Shown one piece after another: positions 38,486 through 50,564 of a DNA stretch of 64,000 bases. Position 1 is the stretch's first letter; the number at the start of each line of letters is the position of its first letter. Origin of the DNA: Cacajao melanocephalus (lineage: Eukaryota > Chordata > Mammalia > Primates > Pitheciidae); contig CAUYLG010039174.1 of the NCBI GenBank assembly GCA_963573385.1, positions 124,001 through 188,000 on the forward strand, given 5' to 3'. A model generated the notes under the pieces. It was given only the letters and a program-made list of their open reading frames with translations, did not search any database and was not told the DNA's origin. The position numbers and the translations under genes are program-made.

Positions 38486-39824
38486 AAGACATTCACTGAG
38501 GATGAAAAAAAATATAACGTATCACTTAGGTGTCATGAGCTAGCCAGTGTAATTACCCAATTCTGTATATTTGAGATCCTTAACATAAGTAAAAGAAAAC
38601 AAAATGAAATGTAACATTCCCCGGTCTGGAAGTTCACAGCCAATGGTGGAGACAAAGTGTAAATATGTAGTTTTAATCATGACCACAGTTCTAATGAATT
38701 AACTCAAGAGCCATTGCAAGTTTCATAGAGAAAATGTTTTTAAGGCCTAGTCTTCCATGATGAATGAGGATTTATCAAGGAAAGGGTATTAGAAGAGAAG
38801 AGAGAGTGGAAAGTAAGCTTCCAAAAGGCATGCAAGGCACAAGGTGTTTTCAGAGAGGTGAGCAGCTGAATGCATTGGAAGTAAAATTGTAGGAAATGCC
38901 ATTTAATTTCCAAAAATATTCTGAGCTGACATAATGTTAGTCTCCCTTGTCAGCCCCCAAATTCTTAGTCATGCAATAAACATTATTTTTAAAGTTCCCT
39001 TCTACTTTTGTCTCTCTTCCGTGCATATAAGTAAAACAAACTTTGAAACTGTTCAGCAATTTGTAATAGTTTCATGTGATTTTTCCAATCAGCTCTAAAA
39101 AATGCTAAATGAAAATATAATTTTATATGCCATACCCATTCACGCATGCACTGCTCATTTTCCTTTTGATGACTTGGGGCAGGATGGGGGTGGGTGGGAT
39201 CAGTGAGCCCAGTTGCTACATCTCCTCAATTTGCAGGTTGAAGAGGAAGGGATTTTTCCCACAACAATATAGCTAGCTGGTGACAGGAGGAGAACACCGA
39301 ACACTGCTTCCTGACCCCTGGGGGCCTGTGGGTGGGTGCCTTACTGTCCCTTCTCTCCAACTTATTCATACCAATTGAAGAGCTGGTCCCCAATTCTTTC
39401 TTTCATATGTAGAAGGAGTTTTACTGAGTAGATATTTTATTTGATAGCACAAGAAACTGAAGCTGATTTTGATCTCAGTATATAGAAATCACAGTTAGGC
39501 ATATGATTAAGTCTGCACAGGGGATGAGAGCAGGAGAAGCTTGGGAGGCATGAAATGTGAGCCCAACACAAACACACAAGCCACCTCCTAATAAGGAAAA
39601 ATGATGTTTTGACCACACTCTTGCCCAAAAATTCTGGGTTACAGTGACCTGAAAATCAACTCGCCCAGATGTCATGCTAGGTCAGGTAGAAAACCCCAAA
39701 CAATCATTGAGTTGCCATGGGTGAAACCTACATCAGAAGTTAAATAAGTTCAATGGCCAAGAGAAAAGGAATTTTTAGGAGAATTAAAAGTTTTTTGGAC
39801 GTGTAGAAACTTTAGATCTCTACA
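38486..39824. other. Mostly unassigned; weak L2-like piece 38740-38915
   Basis: ggcatgcaaggcacaaggtg near 38828 is faintly like reverse L2. The rest is unassigned. Frames at 39437-39675 have no support. Confidence 0.35.
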
Positions 39825-40015
39825 TATTCATTTGTTCATTAATTTACTCACTTATTCATTCAATGGATAATCTTTGAGTGCTGATAAGGCAGACATTGTT
39901 TTTATAATAAGGTAATCTACCAATGAATTAGCCAGGTTGAGGGGAAAACAGAGAATGAAAACATAAATCAATTATAAAAAATAATAAATCAGTTATAATG
40001 TAACATGGTGAGAAA
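39825..40015 (-). mobile_element. L2 LINE 3' end
   Basis: ttattcattcaatggataat, then ataaatcagttataatgtaa followed by catggtgagaaatac. Confidence 0.6.
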
Positions 40016-40017
40016 TA

Positions 40018-40049
40018 CTTTCCTTCTTTCCCTCCTTCCTTCCTTTCCT
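40018..40049. repeat. CT-rich simple repeat
   Basis: ttccttctttccctccttcc-type run. Confidence 0.8.
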
Positions 40050-40059
40050 GAAATTCAGT

Positions 40060-40952
40060 CCAAGACCCAGGAGGTCAGGCCTTGCAGGACAGGTCTCTGC
40101 ATTAGGTGGGGCAGGAGTGGTGACCCAGCACAGTGTATCAAGTATCAAGAGGATGGCATTCACTCAGGGTAGTCTGTTGCTGGGGATCAAGCCCAAGTGG
40201 CATGAGGATGGCATCCACACAGGGGGATGATGGTGCTGGGCTAGCATGGGATGCTGGAGCCTGAATCAAGTGAATAAGATGCCCATGTGCCACATGGGGG
40301 GAAGTGGTACTGGCAGTGGCTTGGCATGGGATTTTGGAGCCTGAGACAGTGAGAGGAAGCACAGGGTGGGGTGTCAGAGCCCAAGAAAGTTGAGAAAAGC
40401 ATACATGTAGGGGTGTGGGGGCTGGTGGTGGCAATGGGAAATTGGGTACACATGGGGATAATTGACCAATTATGGTTATATGGAGGGTGGGAGCACCAAA
40501 TTTCTCACTGTCAGAGAAGTAGAAAAAGAAAAAAACAAGAAATGTGCATGTGGCACTAGATTGGAATTAGAAACATTGGTGTGAACTCATGATTTTTCAA
40601 TATATGGAGATAGACATAGAAGTACATGCATATGTAGATGCATGTACATATATGTATATGTGTATATAGATAAATATATATATTGCCCCGAATCTCTTCA
40701 CTGAGAAGGTGTAAGAGTTGTGACATTCAATAGTAATGAGTATACTCTATGTACAGATCTCGGTTTCTACATACCATTTTATACTAAACAAACCCCGGTT
40801 TCTTTGGGGAAGTGGCTTATTTGAGAGCTGAAGCAAGAGAGGTACAAGGTGAGACTAGAGCATTCTGTTGGGCCAGAAATCAAGGACATATTCAAAAAAT
40901 GATGGGGACATATCAAAGGAACACAGAAAGCATCTTGAAGGGGCTCCCACTG
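40060..40952 (+). mobile_element. L1M (L1ME-like) internal/3' UTR, part 1
   Basis: Holds degenerate tandem units (gagcccaag or gagcctgag near 40189, 40258, 40339, 40379), an AT/TG run (40600-40684), then cattctgttgggccagaaat and catcttgaaggggctcccac. Continues after the hAT insertion. Confidence 0.6.
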
Positions 40953-41166
40953 CAGGGCTTCAGATTCAGCAAATAAAATAGACGATACCCAGTTAAATTT
41001 GAATTTCAGATAAACAACTAATAATTTAAGTATGTCCATGCAATACTAAGCATGTATATGCAATATTTTAGACATATTTTACTAAAACTAGTATTATTAT
41101 TATTATTAACTTTTTATCTGAGATGCAAATTTAGCTGGTTGTTCTATATCTTATCAGGCAACCTTA
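40953..41166. mobile_element. Palindromic hAT-like element, full length
   Basis: cagggcttcagattcagcaa start, cagttaaatttgaatttcag, a central turn near 41060, and a mirrored half ending tcaggcaacctta. Target duplication tcccactg (40945-40952) and tcccaccg (41167-41174), 7 of 8. Confidence 0.8.
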
Positions 41167-41174
41167 TCCCACCG

Positions 41175-41935
41175 CTAAATGTGGAACCCTTTGAGCAACA
41201 AAATAAAGTAATGGATTATAACCCATTGAATAACATAAGAATCCATGAGTCCATGGTGATATAAATGAACCAATAGGAAGAGAAGAATTATTTTCCTTGG
41301 GATGGAATGCCAAATAATTATAGGAGTGATGGAAATAGAAAATTATCAAATGTCAACTATCACAGTAATAATTAATTTAGCCAAGAAACACCACTAAAAC
41401 TAGTGAGTGAAAGTTTTATGTCAAATGAGATATTTATACCTCCTCAAATGTGATATTCACATCAAAAACATATAACTTGAAGTTAATCATAAGGAATCAT
41501 CAGACAAATACAATTTTACATTCTGCAAAACAGCTCTCCAGTACTCTTCAAAAATGTCAAGGTCACGTAAGTCAAACAATACTGAAGAACTGTTCCAAAT
41601 ATAAAGAGATATGAGAACTAAGTGCAACTCATGATCCTGGACTAGATCTTTTTTATACAATGGAGACTACTTAGACAATTAATTAAACTTGCTAGAGCAT
41701 GAGGATTAAATGGCCATCAGTTACCATGCTCATTTACTGATTTTGATGACAGTATTTTGGCTATTTTTTTCTAGGAACTACACAATAAATTATCAGGAGG
41801 GATGGGGCATCATGTTGGAAACTTACTCTCAAATGATTTAGAGAAAAAGTTCCTTATACCATTACTTCAAACTTTTTGTAAGTTTAAATGTATTTAAGTA
41901 ACTTTAAGTGCTACCATTAAAAATAACATAAAATG
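41175..41935 (+). mobile_element. L1M (L1ME-like) 3' UTR, part 2
   Basis: ggaaccctttgagcaacaaa, gtaatggattataacccatt, agtactcttcaaaaatgtca, gcaactcatgatcctggact, actctcaaatgatttagaga in 3' UTR order. Confidence 0.7.
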
Positions 41936-41998
41936 AAACAAAGCTCTATTTTTAAATAGTAAAGCAGCTTGTCACAGAGACTTAGCAATAGTCTATAC

Positions 41999-42341
41999 CA
42001 AGGGTACCCAACCCCTAGGCTGCAGACCGGTACCAATCTATGGCCTCTTAGGAACTGGGCCCTACAACAGGAGGTGAATGGCAGACCAGCGAGCATTACC
42101 ATCTGAGCTCCACCTCCTGTTAGATCAGCAGTGGCATGATATTCTCAAAAGAGTGCAAACCCTATTGTTAACTGTGCACGCAAGGGATCTAGGCTGCACA
42201 CTCCTTATGCGAATCTAACTGATGCCTGATGATCTGAAGTGGAAGTTTTATCCTGAAACCATCCTCCCCACAACCCTGGTCTGTGGGAAAATTGTCTTCC
42301 ACAAAACTGGCCCCTGGTGCCAAAAAGGTTGGGCACCACTG
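41999..42341. mobile_element. hAT-Charlie element (MER1/Charlie3-like), full length
   Basis: caagggtacccaacccctag start, aggaggtgaatggcagacca, cttccacaaaactggcccct, ending aaggttgggcaccactg. 8-bp duplication gtctatac (41991-41998) and gtctacac (42342-42349). Subfamily from memory. Confidence 0.85.
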
Positions 42342-42349
42342 GTCTACAC

Positions 42350-42863
42350 CTTCTATACCTCTCTGTCCGGTTCAACCCAACATTAAGCATTTTATCAGAT
42401 GTAACATGTATGACATAATTCCTGTATGCAATGATTTTATCATAATCTATAGAGGATCTAGGGCTTATGCAGGGTAAGACATAACTATTAAATCCAGACA
42501 GTTTATAAGAAGTTCCAAATGAATCATACATGCAAAACTGGGTAAAGTCTTTGAGCTAGTGTTTGCCCTCAGCCCACACAAGGAAGATGAGTTTCTGTAA
42601 AAAAGCATCAAAAAATAAAGAGAAAGAATTTAGAACTAGACAAGGAAGATCTTCAGATGCACAAACAATAGCAATGAACCAAGAGCTTCAAAAAAGAGAA
42701 GTTCTGAATAGCTACTGAGGCCCAATTAGGAGCTGGCTGAGTCAATTCAGGTATATGACAACAAAAGCGCTAACCAAGGTGAATGATGGCAGAAGGAAGA
42801 GAAGGTAAGGAATGAACACTACTGGAATTTTAAAGGCAAAAGAGACAATCTTTGTCTCCTTTG
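42350..42863. other. Unassigned sequence
   Basis: No family or gene recognised. Confidence 0.45.
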
Positions 42864-42871
42864 GTTTAGAG

Positions 42872-43088
42872 CACAAGTTGGCAAATGCTTTCAGTAAAAA
42901 AGCCAGGTATTAAATATTTTCAGCTTTTAGGTCAGTTTCTGTAGCAACAACTCAACTCTGCCATTGTAGTGCAAGAGCAGCCATAAACCATACTTAAATA
43001 GGTATGGCTTTGCACCAATACAACTTTATTTACAATAACAGGCATGTGGATCGAATTTGGCTCACAGGCCATAATTTGCCAAACCCTG
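42872..43088 (-). mobile_element. hAT-Charlie element (same family as 1-105)
   Basis: cacaagttggcaaatgcttt to ataatttgccaaaccctg. Perfect 8-bp duplication gtttagag at 42864-42871 and 43089-43096. Confidence 0.92.
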
Positions 43089-43096
43089 GTTTAGAG

Positions 43097-43492
43097 GAGT
43101 CCAAGATATTAATAACTGTATAGTTTTGACTTAGGGTAACTTGAAGAATGATCACACCACTGAGATGAGTAGAAAAGTCAGGAGGAGGAGATATTCAACA
43201 TAACAGCATCAGTTTCATTTTACCCTTGCTGCGCTTGAACACTAAAAGGAGAGGGCTAGCAAAGGCAAGGGATCGGTGACTTGACCATAGAGAAAAGAAG
43301 GCCACAGAGACAGGTAAAGGGATGCATTCTGTGAAGGTGTTGCAAATGTAAGGTAAAAGGTAATCAGGAAGCAGGTGAGAGCCGTGAAAATGTGAGGACT
43401 GGACAGGTAGGAATTTGAAACCAGGCACCAGATAGGCGTTAGAAGGGCACTAAAGGTGAAATGGAAAGAAGGTAGTGAGTTAAACAAGAAAT
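43097..43492. other. Unassigned sequence, L2-like texture
   Basis: gggatgcattctgtgaaggt and neighbouring GA-rich text could be old reverse L2; not firm. Confidence 0.35.
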
Positions 43493-44069
43493 GTGGGTGG
43501 CAGACATATCCTAAGTTGACACCCCCTCCAATGAATCACACCCTTATACAATCCCTTCCCCTTGAGTGTGGGCAGAACCTGTGACTTACTTTGAACCAAC
43601 TGAATATGGCAAAAGTGATACGATACCACTCCCATAATTATATTCCATTATATAAGACTCCATCTTAGCAAGCTGAGCTAAGAGACTCTCCCTTGCTGAC
43701 TTTGAGGAAGTGAGCTGCCATGTTGAGAGGTCTGGGAAAGGGCCATCAGGCAAGGAACGAGGGTGGACTCCAAAAGCTGCGAGTGGCCCCCAGCCAACAG
43801 TTGGCAAGAAAACAGGGACCTTGATCTTACAACCACAAAGAAATGAATTCTGCCAACAACCACATGAGTTAGAAGTTGACCTGAAGCCCCAGAGAGAAAT
43901 GCAGCTCAGCTGACACATTGATTGCAGCCTTGTAGGACCCTGAGCAGAGAACTCAGTTAAGCTGTGCCTGGACTCCTGACCTATGGAAACTGCAAAATAA
44001 TAAATGTGTGTTGTTGTAAGCCTCTAAGTTTGTGGTAATTTGTTATGCAGCAATAAAAAACTAATACAA
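43493..44069 (+). mobile_element. MLT1-type MaLR LTR, near full length
   Basis: gagtgtgggcagaacctgtg, gtgagctgccatgttgagag, ctgccaacaaccacatgagt, ttatgcagcaataaaaaact: same LTR class as 12466-13075. Confidence 0.9.
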
Positions 44070-45974
44070 TTAGGAAAATGGTGTCGAAGATGGTGCTGCG
44101 ATTTCAGACTGCAACTGGTTTCCAGGTCTCATTCTATTTGCCAGTGTATGGCTATTCACAGTCTTTGGAAGGCCCAAGCCTAGAAATGCCTCAATTATTA
44201 CCAGCTTTATACATTTTATTGTCGCTTTTCAAATAATGGTTGGGAGGTGGAATAAGACCATGCTAGAATCATTTTACTTAAACACAAATTTGACTTCACT
44301 GTGAACAATAAGACCCAATCATAGTATATCACCATTGAAACATCAGGTAGAAACTTAAGCATTTTTCAAAAAGAGTATTTACTGTTGGAATCGTAATGTC
44401 AAATGTGAATGGTGAAGGGTGAGAATGAAGCAGTCAAGAGGTTGGAATTGAAATGGGCATCACATAATTCTTTGCCTATTCTTGCCAGTTCTGAGGAATG
44501 TTAACAGTGTAAAAGCAAGCCAGAAACAGACTTTGGGGGAATTCAAATTTGTGTCTAGCCTTGGAAAACAGAATGCAATTTGCAGAGTATCATTTTAATT
44601 ATCCTTGTTATTTAACAGTGCAATAATAAACAATATAGCTTAACAATTTTTGCAAACTGCTGTGGTTGAGTAGCCCAGTTCTTTAATATATAGTTTTAAA
44701 TAATTAGAAACAAAATATTCTATATCAGAATGAAAATATCAATGCTAGAAAAGAATGGCTTAAAAAGAAAACCCTAGCCAGCCATTCAAAGAGCACTGCT
44801 ATCTATTGACCAAGTCCTATATGTGCTGAGCATTTAATCAACAACTAAACAGACAGAAGTGCTCAGAAAATCAATCTGATAAACTTGATGGGGAAAAGTT
44901 ATACATGAGCCTCATTAGAGTCAAGAGTAATATAGTTAATATAATTGTGAAAAAAGAGGAATATTTATATGTACTAACATGGACTATGTTGAAGGTAAGG
45001 AAATGTGCTTGTATACTATAGTCCTATTTATGTTAAGAGAGAAAGAGGAGAGAGAAAGAACAAACCAGATGATTAGGTCGCTATCTGCCAAAATTTGTTC
45101 TTCATTTATTGTATATGATAGAATTGTAGCTTGGCATATAGCCTCCCAGCTACACTTCAATTCTCGGGCCCCATTAACAGTTAGGTATGGCCATGTAAGT
45201 AAAAAAGAATTGTTGTGCTTATGTGTAACATTTTAAAGCATTTTTATGCAAACAGACATTTTCTACATTTGTGTTATTGAAATCAAAGCATGGAGTTGGA
45301 CCCAAGTCTTCATTGTTTTTAACTATACATCCATCACTGGATTTTAACAAAGCCAAATCATCTGTCAAATTAAATTAATATTGCTACAGTGAAACTTACT
45401 GATTGTTATACATAAAGTATTTGTTTTGATTTATAGATTTAGTAGTAGGTGGTTTCAATGCAGTAGAGGAACATCCCAGAGAATCATTATTCATAAAATA
45501 AATAAATCCTCCTGCCCCTTATTTTGTAGCACCAAAGAGCTGCCTAGTAGGAAGTTGTATCACACATCAGCCCTACAAATTGTAGTGACTATTTTGGTGA
45601 CTTTCTTTTGGGGCCCATGTTTGAAATCCTGTTTATGTTCTCTGCTATGTGTACATCTTTTATTGGTTTAGCCATCACTAGATCTTCTTTCTTCTGCACT
45701 AGCTTCAACTGCTCTGGGGGAGGAGGATTTAACTTTTTGTGGTTCCCTGAGGGCCATCAAAGTGAATTTACTGTATGCTACGAAGTCTGTGTTTTAAGTA
45801 AGATCATAAGAAACATCCATTTCTAATGTAATACATCAGACATGTTTGTATGATACTAACAAAAACTTAGATGATGTAGATAAGATTTCTGAATATAAGA
45901 AGTTTATTCATAGTCTTACATAAATAACTATAGCTCTATTTCAGTAAAATTAGAGTAAGTCAACACTGGGAGTC
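44070..45974. other. Mostly unassigned; weak LTR-like piece 45130-45205
   Basis: About 1.9 kb. agttaggtatggccatgtaa near 45180 looks like an MLT1-class scrap. Frames 44979-45236 and 45426-45826 have no domain. Confidence 0.4.
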
Positions 45975-46163
45975 TGTTATGGACTGAATGATTCCCCCTA
46001 AAATTCCTGTTTAAGCCCTAACTCCCAATGTGATGGTATGTGAAGGGAAGGTCTTTGGAAGGTAATTAGGTCCAGATGAAGTCATGAAGATGAGACCCCA
46101 TGATGGGATTAATACTCTTATAAAAAGAGGAAGAAAGACCAGAGCTCATTCCCATACTCGCTT

Positions 46164-46199
<36 letters not shown>

Positions 46200-46386
46200 C
46201 AATGTGAGGACACAAGGAGAAAGTGACATTTATAATCCAGGTAAAGAGGCCTCACTAGGAACTGAATCTGTCAGCACCTTGATAACTTGGACTTCTCAGT
46301 CTCCAGAACTATGAGAAATAAATTCCCATTGTTTAAGCCACCCAGTCTGTGATATTTTGTTACAGCAGCCTGAGCTGACGAAGACA
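45975..46386 (+). mobile_element. MLT1/MST-type MaLR LTR with internal (TC)n
   Basis: tgttatggactgaatgattc start, tccagaactatgagaaataa, acagcagcctgagctgacga end. Flanks gagtc (45970-45974) and gagtt (46387-46391) suggest a decayed 5-bp duplication. Confidence 0.9.
46165..46195. repeat. (CT)n microsatellite inside LTR
   Basis: About fifteen uninterrupted CT units within the LTR at 45975-46386. Confidence 0.97.
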
Positions 46387-46649
46387 GAGTTCACAAAAAT
46401 TTTTCTTCCTTATTGATCACTATTTGAACAACAAAGCTCTAGAGTAATGGTTCTCAGCCTTCTTTTTGTTCACTTTAACACATAAAACAATGATGCTCAC
46501 ATGCGTGACATTCTTCCATGAGAGTATAATCCCAACGTTGTGTACGATTAGCTGCAACCCTTTATTTTTCAATCAGAAAAGGATGTTAAAATATAAGTCA
46601 GCATATCATTATTGTTGCTGTAACCTTGAATTTGATTGAATTTCAATAT

Positions 46650-47045
46650 ATAAATTATATTGTGTCAAAATTTGAGATTTATCCATGTTGACACATATTG
46701 GCCCAGTTCACTTATTTTTACTGAAATATTATCCCATAATTAATTTGTCTATTCTCATAAGGGTATGATCTTTCCAATTTTTTCTCATCACAAGTAACAT
46801 TGCATTGAACAGTCTGATGCATGTGTATGAGAATTTCCCTAGAGCATGTATTTAGAAGTGAAGTTGATGATTCAAGAGCCTGGTATCTTCCACTTTACTA
46901 AACACCACTATACTGATCTCCATAGACCTGGTACAATTTATATGCTTACATGTTTACATGCAATGGATGAGAACTTCATATACATTCTCTGTATTTTTTT
47001 CACTTTCATTAACTCCAAAAATTTATCTGTGCCTGTTGGCAGATG
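46650..47045 (-). mobile_element. L1M 3' region
   Basis: gtaacattgcattgaacagt, atgtatttagaagtgaagtt and a decayed terminal part resemble reverse L1M 3' sequence. Confidence 0.55.
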
Positions 47046-47105
47046 ACTGAAAAAGAAGTATCTATATCACAAACTCAGCTCCACCTCATTCTACTCTCAC
47101 CATCT

Positions 47106-47220
47106 GTGCATTCAGTCACTCCTTCAAGAGACATTGATAAAGGGCCCACTATGTGCTCAGTTCAGTGAAGGTGTCAGAGTAGGAAAACCTGTCCGTGCCC
47201 TCCCAACGATAAGGTCTTAA
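47106..47220 (-). mobile_element. L2 LINE 3' end
   Basis: cagtcactccttcaagagac, cccactatgtgctcagttca, gtccgtgccctcccaacgat. Confidence 0.6.
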
Positions 47221-47257
47221 GCTACTCATTTCAGCTCCCTGAACTTTGGTCTCATTT

Positions 47258-47307
47258 TAATCAAAGTGGGGTTGAATCAAAGTGAGATTTAATCAAAGTG
47301 AGATTCA
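47258..47307 (+). repeat. Three degenerate copies of aatcaaagtg(a/g)g
   Basis: aatcaaagtggggttg, aatcaaagtgagattt and aatcaaagtgagattc in tandem, about 16-17 bp apart. Confidence 0.9.
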
Positions 47308-47540
47308 CCTCACTGAGTAAATAGTAAAAAGTAATCCAAAGTTTGATTATATCGAAGCATCTGTGGGCAAGGGGAAATTTTTTAAAAGATAAAATAATGG
47401 CCCAATTCTCAAATACCTTTTCGTTGTTGTTGAAATAAACAATTATACACAGGTAGAAGAAGTGACCTCAGTAATCCTGTCCATGTTTTGAAACCACTTG
47501 GTAAAAAGCAGTACCTGGAAGCATTTTATTTCATTTTTTC

Positions 47541-47640
47541 TTTTGCTTATTTCATTGACATATAATAATTGTACATATTTATGAGGTGGCATTCATACTA
47601 TGCTGCATTTGGTCAGGGTCTCTGGTAACTTCCCTGATTT
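47541..47640 (-). mobile_element. L1MA/L1MB 3' end fragment
   Basis: ttgacatataataattgtac, then atatttatgaggtggcattc. Confidence 0.55.
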
Positions 47641-48987
47641 TAAGAACCAGGGTACTATCAACTAAGTTAGATCTTGGAAAGCACTTCTCCCTTCCCCCGT
47701 CCCAGTAACCAAAATAATATCCTAGAATGAGATGTTTGCATTGTAATATTTTCTGGCTATGTATAAGAATGCCAAAACAAGTGAAAACTAAAGCACACAG
47801 GCAAATCAGGTACTTGGCACTCTAAGAACTGGTTGTTTCATTGACTTGATCTTTTCTACTTCTAATACATTGAGTCAAGCTGACTTTTGTGTGTAGACAG
47901 AACCTTAATGTTTACTGTGGCATTGAGAGTCATTCGTCTTTAGTTAGTCATGTGCTTCAGCTGAAGATAATTGTGAAGTTTACGTTTATGAAAACGCTTT
48001 CTCAACTTCAGGCAAGTAGTATTTTTTTTCCTTCTAAACATACTGTAGGAGTTTTTTTTTTTCTATTAATTCGTTTATCTTCAAAATAGTAGTCCTGTAC
48101 TTCTCCACTCCTTTGCTTTCTTAAACAAAATGGCATCTCTTTATTCTCCCTCTCCATGCCCTTCTGGGGCTTCCAGGACTTAAAGATCCTCTGAATAGTT
48201 TTCTTGCAGTAATTCCTCTCCAAAGAGCAAAAGTTTTTAGGTGTTTATATAATGACTGGTTTCTCACATTTTTGCTATCTTGGGCTCTAGGTTTCCCGAC
48301 CTCTGGTTCCTAGTGTTAATGTTCTTGTCTTTCATCTATTTCATCCTTACTGCCTGAAGGGACTCTGATCCCTGCCTCTCCCAGGCACTGCTGGATGCAA
48401 ATGGGAAGAGGAAGAAGTGGCATGGAGGTCTGCCCCTGGACAAGGGCCATCTTTACATTCTGAGGCATCCAGATTTGCCAAGTATGACTTCAGCTGGAAA
48501 CAATCTTGAGGCAGAAAGACTTACTGAGCCATATTCTGCAGTTTAATGAGTGTGCGCATCAGCTTTCTTCTCAAAGACTGATTCAGATAACTAGGTCTTG
48601 TGTTTTTTTTTTTAAACTTGCTTAATTTTCTTACTGGAAGAGTAATACTATTTTCCAACAGTCTTTAGAATAGGAGGATATCTAAAGAAGGGAGAAAATT
48701 GTTTAGTCACATGTAGAAACTTTTCTGTGATTTTATACAATGAAAGGACTTGAAGGGGCATTGAGCCACCTGAACCACTTTTTCTTTTTATTCCATTAAT
48801 AAATATTTATGGACCCTTCCTTTCTTTGGAAGGTACTTCCCAAGTAACTTGGTCATCTACCTGCTTCATCCATGGGGGCTCCCTTTCCTTATTGACTTGC
48901 CTACTATGCTATACTCCACTGAGAATAAAATACCCTTTCCCAAGTACATTTTAATAACTTTTCATTAAATCCTACAACTTAAGTTTC
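47641..48987. other. Unassigned sequence, repeat-poor
   Basis: About 1.3 kb with no recognised family; short T runs near 48020, 48050 and 48605. Confidence 0.45.
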
Positions 48988-49001
48988 AGAAGCAAAGAGA
49001 A

Positions 49002-49303
<302 letters not shown>

Positions 49304-49529
49304 TTACTAGTATACCATTTAGAAAAATCATATAAAATAAATCAAATATTTTTTTGGGGGAAGGTTATAAAATCTCAAGTTGAGCTCAACATTTAACCGT
49401 AATGACAACTCTCTCCTGTAAGCTATATTTATAATGTATATGAAGATTTCAATAGGATCATGGACATTAATCCCATAACATGATTCACGAAACACCCACC
49501 AGAACACACTAGAAGAGCTGACACGAAAC

Positions 49530-49572
49530 AGCCAACAGCATGGTTGTTGGCAAGGTTTTGAAACCCTCAAAA
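49530..49572 (+). mobile_element. L1M ORF2 3' part, first segment
   Basis: ggttgttggcaaggttttga, then ccctcaaaactc, the L1 text that resumes at 50044. Confidence 0.55.
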
Positions 49573-49580
49573 CTCTAATA

Positions 49581-50035
49581 TAGTAGTTGGCAAATTGGTT
49601 CTGTAAAGGGCCAGATAGTAAATATGTTTGGCTTTGTGGGACATACAGTTGTTTTCACAACTACTCAACTCTGCCCTTGCCACAGAAAAACTGACATAGA
49701 CAATACATTAAAAAAGAAAACTGAGATTGTGTTCCAATACAACTTTACTTACAAGCTGGCATAGTGACTTACACCTGTAATCCCAGCACTTTGGGAAGCT
49801 GAGAAGGGAGGATTGCTTCAGGCCAGGAGATTGAGACTGCTCTGGGTAACATAGCAAGATCCCGACTCTATGAAAAATTACAGAATTACCTGGGCGTGGT
49901 GGTGCACACCAGTAGTCCTAGCCACTTGGGAGGCTGAGGTAGGAGGATCTCTTGAGCCCAGGAGTTTGAGGCTGCAGTGAGTTGTGATCTTACAAAAACA
50001 AAACAGGTCTTCTAGCCATGGTTTGCCAGTTCCTG
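49581..50035 (-). mobile_element. hAT-Charlie element, split by an Alu
   Basis: tagtagttggcaaattggtt, gggccagatagtaaatatgt, then an Alu, then ggtttgccagttcctg. Perfect 8-bp duplication ctctaata at 49573-49580 and 50036-50043. Confidence 0.92.
49755..49988 (+). mobile_element. AluJ lacking its 3' end and A-tail
   Basis: gctggcatagtgacttacac start; ends mid right monomer (gctgcagtgagttgtgat) with no A-tail. Flanked by direct repeats cttacaa at 49748-49754 and 49989-49995. Confidence 0.9.
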
Positions 50036-50043
50036 CTCTAATA

Positions 50044-50094
50044 CATTGTTGGTGAGAATGTAAATTTGTATAAGCAGGTTGGAAAACTAAATTA
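50044..50094 (+). mobile_element. L1M, second segment
   Basis: cattgttggtgagaatgtaa (from 50042), then ggttggaaaactaaattac: the L1 ORF2-end text, continued after the Tigger at 50531. Confidence 0.6.
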
Positions 50095-50530
50095 CAATTC
50101 ACATTTGAACAACATGAGAGAAGTGGGGGTGCCAAACTCCCACGCAGTCAAAAATCTCTGTATAACTTTATGACTCCCCCAAAACTTTACTAATGCCCTG
50201 CTGTTGACCAGAAGCCTTATCAATAGCATAAACAGTCGATTAACATGTATTTTGTATGTCATGTATTATATACTGTATTCTTATAATAAAGTAGGCTAGA
50301 AAAAAAGTAATGTTATTAAGAAAATCATAAGGAAAATATATTTACAAATCATTAAGTAGGAGTGGATCATCATAAAGCTCTTCAACCCCATCATCTTCAT
50401 GTTGAGAAGGCAGAGAAGGAGGAGGAAAAGGAGGGTTGGGTTTTGCTGTCTCAAGGGTGGCAGACGCAGAAAAAAATCTACATATAAGTGGACCCACACA
50501 GTTCAAACTTGTGTTGTTGAAAGATAACTG
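50095..50530 (-). mobile_element. Tigger (TcMar) non-autonomous element, near full length
   Basis: Ends caattcacatttgaacaac and gttgttgaaagataactg are imperfect inverted repeats; TA precedes the left end. Internal tcatcataaagctcttcaac and agcataaacagtcgattaac mirror the opposite-strand copy at 51081-51828. Confidence 0.85.
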
Positions 50531-50564
50531 TGTGTGTGTGCACATGTGTGTGTATGTGTGTATA
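50531..50564. repeat. (TG)n microsatellite, interrupted
   Basis: tgtgtgtgtgcacatgtgtg-type run abutting the Tigger end. Confidence 0.9.
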
